A stretch of 35,688 nucleotides of DNA from Salinarimonas sp. (GTDB taxonomy: Bacteria; Pseudomonadota; Alphaproteobacteria; Rhizobiales; Beijerinckiaceae): contig JAFIEI010000041.1 of assembly GCA_020832565.1 (NCBI GenBank), positions 1-35,688 on the forward strand, read 5' to 3'. Under the pieces are notes generated by a model. That model was not told the origin of the DNA. It searched no databases and saw only the letters and a program-made list of their open reading frames with translations. Numbering within the stretch: the stretch's first letter is position 1; each line of letters starts with the position of its first letter. Shown here piece after piece: positions 31,663 through 35,688 of this stretch. The position numbers and the translations under genes were made by a program.

Positions 31663-32766
31663 ATGCGAACATTAACGAAGATCACGCGCCGTGGCGTCTT
31701 CGCCTTGACTGCGGCGGTAGCGGGTATCGCCCTGACCGCGCCCGCCAAGGCAGAGGTTTCATTTGCCGGCCAGACGGTCGAATGGATCATTCCGTTCAGC
31801 ACCGGCGGCGGCTCCGATACCTGGGCACGCTTCAATGCACCGTTCCTGCAAAAGCATCTGCCCGGCAATCCGGACGTTGTCGTCGTAAACGAGCCCGGCG
31901 GCGGCTCCACGCGCGGGACCAATCTGTTCACCCAGCGCGCCCAGCCCGACGGGCTGACCATTCTGGGTACCTCCGGCTCCACCCAGTTCCCGTATCTGCT
32001 GGGCGATCCCCGGGTGCGCTACGAGTATCAGGACTGGGAAGTGGTGATGGTCGCGCCGACCGGCGGTGTCGTCTACACCACCCCTGCGACCGGCGTCGAC
32101 TCGATCGATGACATCGCCGAATTGCAGGGCCAGCGCCTCGTTTATGCCAGCCAGGGTGCGACCTCGCTCGATCTGGTGCCGATGCTCGCCTTCGATCTGC
32201 TCGGCCTCGACGTGCAATATGTGTTCGGCTTCCGCGGACGCGGCGACGGCCGCCTCACCTTCGAGCGCGGCGAGACCAATATCGACTACCAGACCTCCTC
32301 GGCCTATCTGCGCAACGTAACGCCGCTGGTCGAAGCAGGCGACGCGGTACCGCTGTTCACCTGGGGTATCCTCGACGAGGACGGCAACCCTGCGCGTGAC
32401 CCGACCTTCCCCGATCTGCCGATCATGGAGGAAGTCTACGAAATGATGCATGGCGAGCCGCCCTCCGGCCCGGATTATGAAGCCTATCAGGCCTTCAACA
32501 CCGCCGGATTCGCTGCGCAGAAGATGGTCTTCCTGCCCGAAGGCACTTCGCCCGAGATCGTCGAAGCCTGGCGTCAGGCCTTCCGCGACATCTTCGAAGA
32601 TCCGGAATACCAGGCTTCCGTCGAGGACGTGCTCGGCGCTTACGGCCAGGTCACCGACGGCCCCGCGGAAGCCCTGTTCCGCCGCGGCACGCAGATCAGC
32701 TCGGAAGTGCGCGATCGCGTCGTGAACATGCTCGAGACCGAGTACAACGTGCGCCTCGGCGAATGA
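31663..32766 (+). CDS. tctC: tripartite tricarboxylate transporter substrate-binding protein, TctC-like
   Basis: The protein has 367 residues from ATG 31663, with GGGAGGG seven bases upstream. The signal peptide is MRTLTKITRRGVFALTAAVAGIALTAPAKA, with a twin-Arg and cleavage expected near residue 30. The mature protein has the TctC/Bug pattern: VEWIIPFSTGGGSDTWARFNAPFLQKHLPGNPDVVVVNEPGGGSTRGTN, binding-loop residues after TILGTSGS, and PEGTSPEIVEAWRQAFRDIFEDPEY. It binds tricarboxylate in the periplasm for the TctAB permease. It is somewhat longer than common Bug proteins (about 320). The next gene lies after a strong hairpin. Confidence 0.9.
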   Translation: MRTLTKITRRGVFALTAAVAGIALTAPAKAEVSFAGQTVEWIIPFSTGGGSDTWARFNAPFLQKHLPGNPDVVVVNEPGGGSTRGTNLFTQRAQPDGLTILGTSGSTQFPYLLGDPRVRYEYQDWEVVMVAPTGGVVYTTPATGVDSIDDIAELQGQRLVYASQGATSLDLVPMLAFDLLGLDVQYVFGFRGRGDGRLTFERGETNIDYQTSSAYLRNVTPLVEAGDAVPLFTWGILDEDGNPARDPTFPDLPIMEEVYEMMHGEPPSGPDYEAYQAFNTAGFAAQKMVFLPEGTSPEIVEAWRQAFRDIFEDPEYQASVEDVLGAYGQVTDGPAEALFRRGTQISSEVRDRVVNMLETEYNVRLGE

Positions 32767-32777
32767 GCCGGCAACCC

Positions 32778-32812
32778 GTTTCCGCCCCGGACCTCTGCGC
32801 CGGGGCGGAAAC
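32778..32812 (+). terminator. intercistronic hairpin between tctC and the permease gene
   Basis: GTTTCCGCCCCGG (32778-32790) pairs perfectly with CCGGGGCGGAAAC (32800-32812): a 13-bp stem with a nine-base loop, eleven bases after the binding-protein stop. Only a short pyrimidine stretch follows. As with the other importer in this window, it probably stabilises the binding-protein message or attenuates the permease gene. Confidence 0.6.
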
Positions 32813-32879
32813 ATCCCTTCGAGAATGCTTCTGACCCATGCCGGCCGCCCCTGGCGCAATCCGGCCGGAGATCGTCGTC

Positions 32880-34889
32880 ATGGTCGATGTCTTCCTCTCC
32901 GCGCTCGCCGAAATCACCACGCTCAAGCATATGTCGTTCCTGCTGGTCGGCGTGATGCTCGGCCTGATGGTCGGGGTTTTTCCGGGGCTGGGCGGCATTG
33001 CCGGACTGTCCCTGCTGATGCCTTTTCTCTACGGGCTCGACACCACCTCAGCGCTGGCCCTGCTGATCGGCCTCGTGGCGGTGATCCCGACATCGGATAC
33101 CTTCGCCTCCGTGCTGATGGGCATACCCGGCTCCTCGGCCAGCCAGGCCACGGTGCTGGACGGCTTTCCACTCGCCAAGCAGGGCGAGGCGGCGCGAGCG
33201 CTCTCGGCAGCGTTCTTCTCGTCGCTCGTCGGCGGCATCATCGGCGCCATCATTCTCACCGGTTTCGTCTTGATCGCGAGGCCGCTGATCCTCGCCTTCG
33301 GATCGGCGGAACTGTTCATGCTCTCGATCTTCGGCCTGTCGATGGTCGGCGTGCTGGCCGGGCGCTCCCTGGTGAAAGGGCTCTGCGCCTGTGGCATCGG
33401 GCTCGTGATCGGCTCCATCGGCGGCGCCCCGGCCACCGGCGAATTCCGCATGGTGATGGGGATCGACTACCTCTATGACGGCATCCCGCTGGTCATCGTC
33501 GGGCTCGGTCTCTTCGCCGTGCCGGAAATCGTCGACCTTTTGCGCCGCAACCGCCCCATCGCTGCCGACATGCGCCTCGGCTCGGGTTGGTTCGCGGGGG
33601 TGCGCGACTGGTGGCGCAACTGGTTCCTCTCGGTGCGCTGCTCGGGGCTGGGGGCCGTGATCGGCGCCATCCCCGGTCTCGGCGGAACCGTGGTCGACTG
33701 GATCGCCTATGGCCATGCGGTACAGAGCACCAAGGACAATCCGCGCTTCGGACAAGGGGACATACGCGGCGTGATCGCGCCGGAGAGCGCCAACAACGCC
33801 AAGGAAGGCGGCGGCCTGTTGCCGACGCTGATGTTCGGCATTCCCGGCTCCGGGGCGATGGCGATCTTCCTCGGCGGCATGGTGCTGCTGGGAATCCAGC
33901 CCGGACCCTCCATGGTCGGCGCCAATCTCGACATCACCTACACCATCATCTGGTCGCTGGCGCTGGCCAACGTGCTCGGCGCCGCCCTGTGCATCGCGCT
34001 CGCCATCCCGATCTCCCGCCTTACGCTGATCCCGTTCCAGCTGCTGGCACCCTTCATGATCACCGTTATCTGTCTTGCCGCCTTCCAGGCTACGCGGATT
34101 CTCGACGATCTCGTGGCGCTCCTGGTGATCGGCCTGATCGGCATCTACATGCGCCGCTTCGGCTGGCCACGCCCGGCGCTGCTGATCGGCTTCGTCATGG
34201 CGCCGCAGGCAGAAACCTATCTTTATCAGGCTGTGCAATTCTACGGCTGGGGCTTTGCCACCCGCCCGGGCGTGCTCATCATCCTCGCCATCACCCTGAT
34301 CTCCTTGTGGATCGGCATGAAGGCGCGAGTCGACGACAGCGCCGGCGTCGCCATGAAACAGACCGATCCCGATGCCCCCGCCCCGAGCCCGGTCGCTGCC
34401 CTGCGCCGGCGCTGGCCGCAATTCGCCTTCGCAGCATTCGCGATGGGGCTTTTCGCCTTCGCCATCAGCGACGCCATGCGCCAGAGCTTCCTCGGGCAGG
34501 TCTTCCCGCTGACAATCGCCTCGATCGCAGCCGTGTTCGGCGCCACGGTACTGGTGATGCTGCTCTTCTCGAGGGATGCCGCACCCGTCGTCTATGATCA
34601 GGAGGAGGCACCGGAAAACGCTGCGGAAAAGGGCGTTCGCTCGTTGTGGAGCGGCGCCTTCTGGATCGCGTTGCTGGTCGCATTGACAGCCCTGGTCGGA
34701 TTTTTCCTGGCGATGCTCGCCTTCTTCCTGATCTACCTGCCCGTGCGGGCACGGACCGGGCCGGTCAAGACGCTCGTGCTGACCGCTGGGGCCGCCGCCT
34801 TCGTGCTGGCCCTGGCCAATGCGCTCAATCTCAACTTCCCCTATGGTCAGTTGCAGGACATAGTTCGCCTGCCCTGGCCACTGCGTTGA
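32880..34889 (+). CDS. tctA: tripartite tricarboxylate transporter permease, TctA fused to TctB
   Basis: The protein has 669 residues from ATG 32880, preferred over ATG 32838 because GGAG lies nine bases upstream and TctA homology begins here. Residues to about 500 form the large TctA subunit with some ten to twelve membrane segments. They carry its two repeated signature loops, VGVFPGLGGIAG with GIPGSSASQATVLDG, and IGAIPGLGGTVVDWIAYGHA with APESANNAKEGGGLLPTLMFGIPGSGAMA. After a charged linker (about 490-525) the C-terminal 140 residues have about four more segments resembling the small TctB subunit. TctA and TctB are usually separate genes. The protein imports tricarboxylate with a cation gradient, using the TctC-like protein. 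Confidence 0.9.
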   Translation: MVDVFLSALAEITTLKHMSFLLVGVMLGLMVGVFPGLGGIAGLSLLMPFLYGLDTTSALALLIGLVAVIPTSDTFASVLMGIPGSSASQATVLDGFPLAKQGEAARALSAAFFSSLVGGIIGAIILTGFVLIARPLILAFGSAELFMLSIFGLSMVGVLAGRSLVKGLCACGIGLVIGSIGGAPATGEFRMVMGIDYLYDGIPLVIVGLGLFAVPEIVDLLRRNRPIAADMRLGSGWFAGVRDWWRNWFLSVRCSGLGAVIGAIPGLGGTVVDWIAYGHAVQSTKDNPRFGQGDIRGVIAPESANNAKEGGGLLPTLMFGIPGSGAMAIFLGGMVLLGIQPGPSMVGANLDITYTIIWSLALANVLGAALCIALAIPISRLTLIPFQLLAPFMITVICLAAFQATRILDDLVALLVIGLIGIYMRRFGWPRPALLIGFVMAPQAETYLYQAVQFYGWGFATRPGVLIILAITLISLWIGMKARVDDSAGVAMKQTDPDAPAPSPVAALRRRWPQFAFAAFAMGLFAFAISDAMRQSFLGQVFPLTIASIAAVFGATVLVMLLFSRDAAPVVYDQEEAPENAAEKGVRSLWSGAFWIALLVALTALVGFFLAMLAFFLIYLPVRARTGPVKTLVLTAGAAAFVLALANALNLNFPYGQLQDIVRLPWPLR

Positions 34890-34901
34890 TCGGAGCCCGT
34901 A

Positions 34902-35688
34902 ATGCGCCAGCGCGCCATACCCTTTCACTTCCTGCGCGGAGGCACCTCGCGCGGACCCTACTTTTACCGCGCGGACCTGCCGGGGGATCGCGAGACGCTG
35001 AGCCGGGTTTTGATCGCGGCGCTGGGCGCGGGGCACCCGCTCAATATCGACGGGATCGGGGGCGGCGTCGCCGTCACCACCAAGGTGGCGATGCTCTCGG
35101 CCGGCTCGGACGGCTGGGCGGATGTGGATTATTTCTTCGCGCAGGTGAACCCGCACGAGCACGAGGTGGATTACCGCCCGTCCTGTGGCAACATCCTCGC
35201 CGCCATCGGCCCGGCGGCGATCGAAATGGGACTCGTGCCCGTCGAGGGGCTGCAAACGCGGGTGCGCATCCGCGCGGTGAATACCGGCACGCGTGTCGAG
35301 GCAATGATCGAGACACCCGACGGCGGGGTGGCCTATGACGGCGAGACCGCAATCGACGGGGTGCCCGGCACCGCCGCGACGGTGCGACTCGACTTTCTCG
35401 ATACGGCGGGATCGGTCTGCGCGCGGATGCTTCCGACAGGTCATGCGCGCGAGCTCATCGAGGGGATCGAGCTCACCTGCATCGATGTCGCCATGCCGCT
35501 GATGATCGCGCGGGCGGTCGATTTCGGGGTCACGGGTTACGAATCGCGCGAAGCGCTCGATGCGAATGTGGATCTGCTCGCCCGGATGGAGCGCATCAGG
35601 CTGGAAGCGGGAAGACGCATGGGGCTCGGCGATGTCGCGCGCTCCGTCGTCCCCAAGATCGCCTTGCTGGCTCCGCCGCGCGCGCCGG
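34902..35688 (+). CDS. PrpF family isomerase/tautomerase (partial, runs off window)
   Basis: The frame is open from ATG 34902 to the window end (262 codons). It shows the diaminopimelate-epimerase-like fold of PrpF proteins: FLRGGTSRGPYF (GGTSRG at 13-18), candidate active-site K61 in VAVTTKVAML, and C95 in RPSCGNILAAIGPAAIE. PTGHARELI and the VARSVVPKIALLAPP segment follow. The family includes 2-methylaconitate cis-trans isomerase and 4-oxalomesaconate tautomerase, which act on unsaturated tricarboxylates, and a PrpF structure with bound trans-aconitate is known. Starting 12 bases after the TctAB gene, it may convert trans-aconitate or a similar imported acid to the cis form. A complete member has about 360-400 residues. 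Confidence 0.85.
   Translation, partial: MRQRAIPFHFLRGGTSRGPYFYRADLPGDRETLSRVLIAALGAGHPLNIDGIGGGVAVTTKVAMLSAGSDGWADVDYFFAQVNPHEHEVDYRPSCGNILAAIGPAAIEMGLVPVEGLQTRVRIRAVNTGTRVEAMIETPDGGVAYDGETAIDGVPGTAATVRLDFLDTAGSVCARMLPTGHARELIEGIELTCIDVAMPLMIARAVDFGVTGYESREALDANVDLLARMERIRLEAGRRMGLGDVARSVVPKIALLAPPRAP

Noticed and set aside
33048-35444. Minus-strand open frame of 798 codons across the TctAB and PrpF-like genes
   Set aside because: It spans two well-supported plus-strand genes and their gap, and is rich in His, Arg, Gln and Asp without any domain. It is an effect of GC-rich codon use on the opposite strand.
1-35688. CRISPR array, insertion sequence or prophage
   Set aside because: No regularly spaced repeats, transposase motifs or phage structural genes are visible. 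The only mobile trace is the integrase fragment at the left edge.

Overview
The window is GC-rich DNA with tightly packed, often ATGA-overlapping genes. The gene families (ExoD, TctCBA/TctDE, TcuAB, Dpp-type ABC importer, class III CoA transferase, PrpF) suggest an alphaproteobacterium, probably of the Hyphomicrobiales or Rhodobacterales. This is inference from gene content only. No ribosomal or housekeeping marker is present, and I see no CRISPR array and no intact mobile element.

Left edge (1-930): what looks like the last 19 bases of a tRNA is followed by a decayed tyrosine-recombinase N-terminus fused to a decayed pirin gene. This looks like the scar of a tRNA-integrated island. Next (1039-6786, minus strand) comes an efflux operon: a small monooxygenase-like protein, an RND membrane-fusion protein, an RND permease and a short-chain dehydrogenase. 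A divergent TetR regulator coupled to an ExoD-like membrane protein follows (6896-8220). A 40-bp near-perfect dyad before the fusion-protein gene, and related boxes at the tetR start, are likely TetR operators.

Middle (8294-19858): a Dpp-type importer (fused two-domain ATPase on the minus strand; binding protein and two permeases on the plus strand) is arranged around a LysR regulator. It is followed without a real break by an MFS transporter, two sister isochorismatase-fold cysteine hydrolases, two homologous half-size permeases and a third, diverged hydrolase. A sigma-54-like promoter precedes the binding-protein gene. I read this as one uptake-and-amide-hydrolysis system of unknown substrate, possibly for nitrogen acquisition. 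It is the best candidate here for something undescribed.

20147-24608: an aldo/keto reductase and a class III CoA transferase form a short operon. A convergent 2-hydroxychromene-2-carboxylate-isomerase-like gene, an unrecognised ORF lacking a convincing start, and two small questionable ORFs follow.

Right (24804-35688): a coherent tricarboxylate gene set. On the minus strand are a GntR regulator, TcuA-like flavoprotein, TcuB-like iron-sulfur membrane protein and an isocitrate/isopropylmalate-dehydrogenase-family enzyme, plus a TctD/TctE-like two-component system. On the plus strand are a TctC-like binding protein, a TctA-TctB fusion permease and a PrpF-family isomerase cut by the window end. 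By analogy with known tcu and tct loci, the set would import tricarballylate, aconitate or a similar acid, isomerise or oxidise it toward cis-aconitate, and pass it to the TCA cycle.
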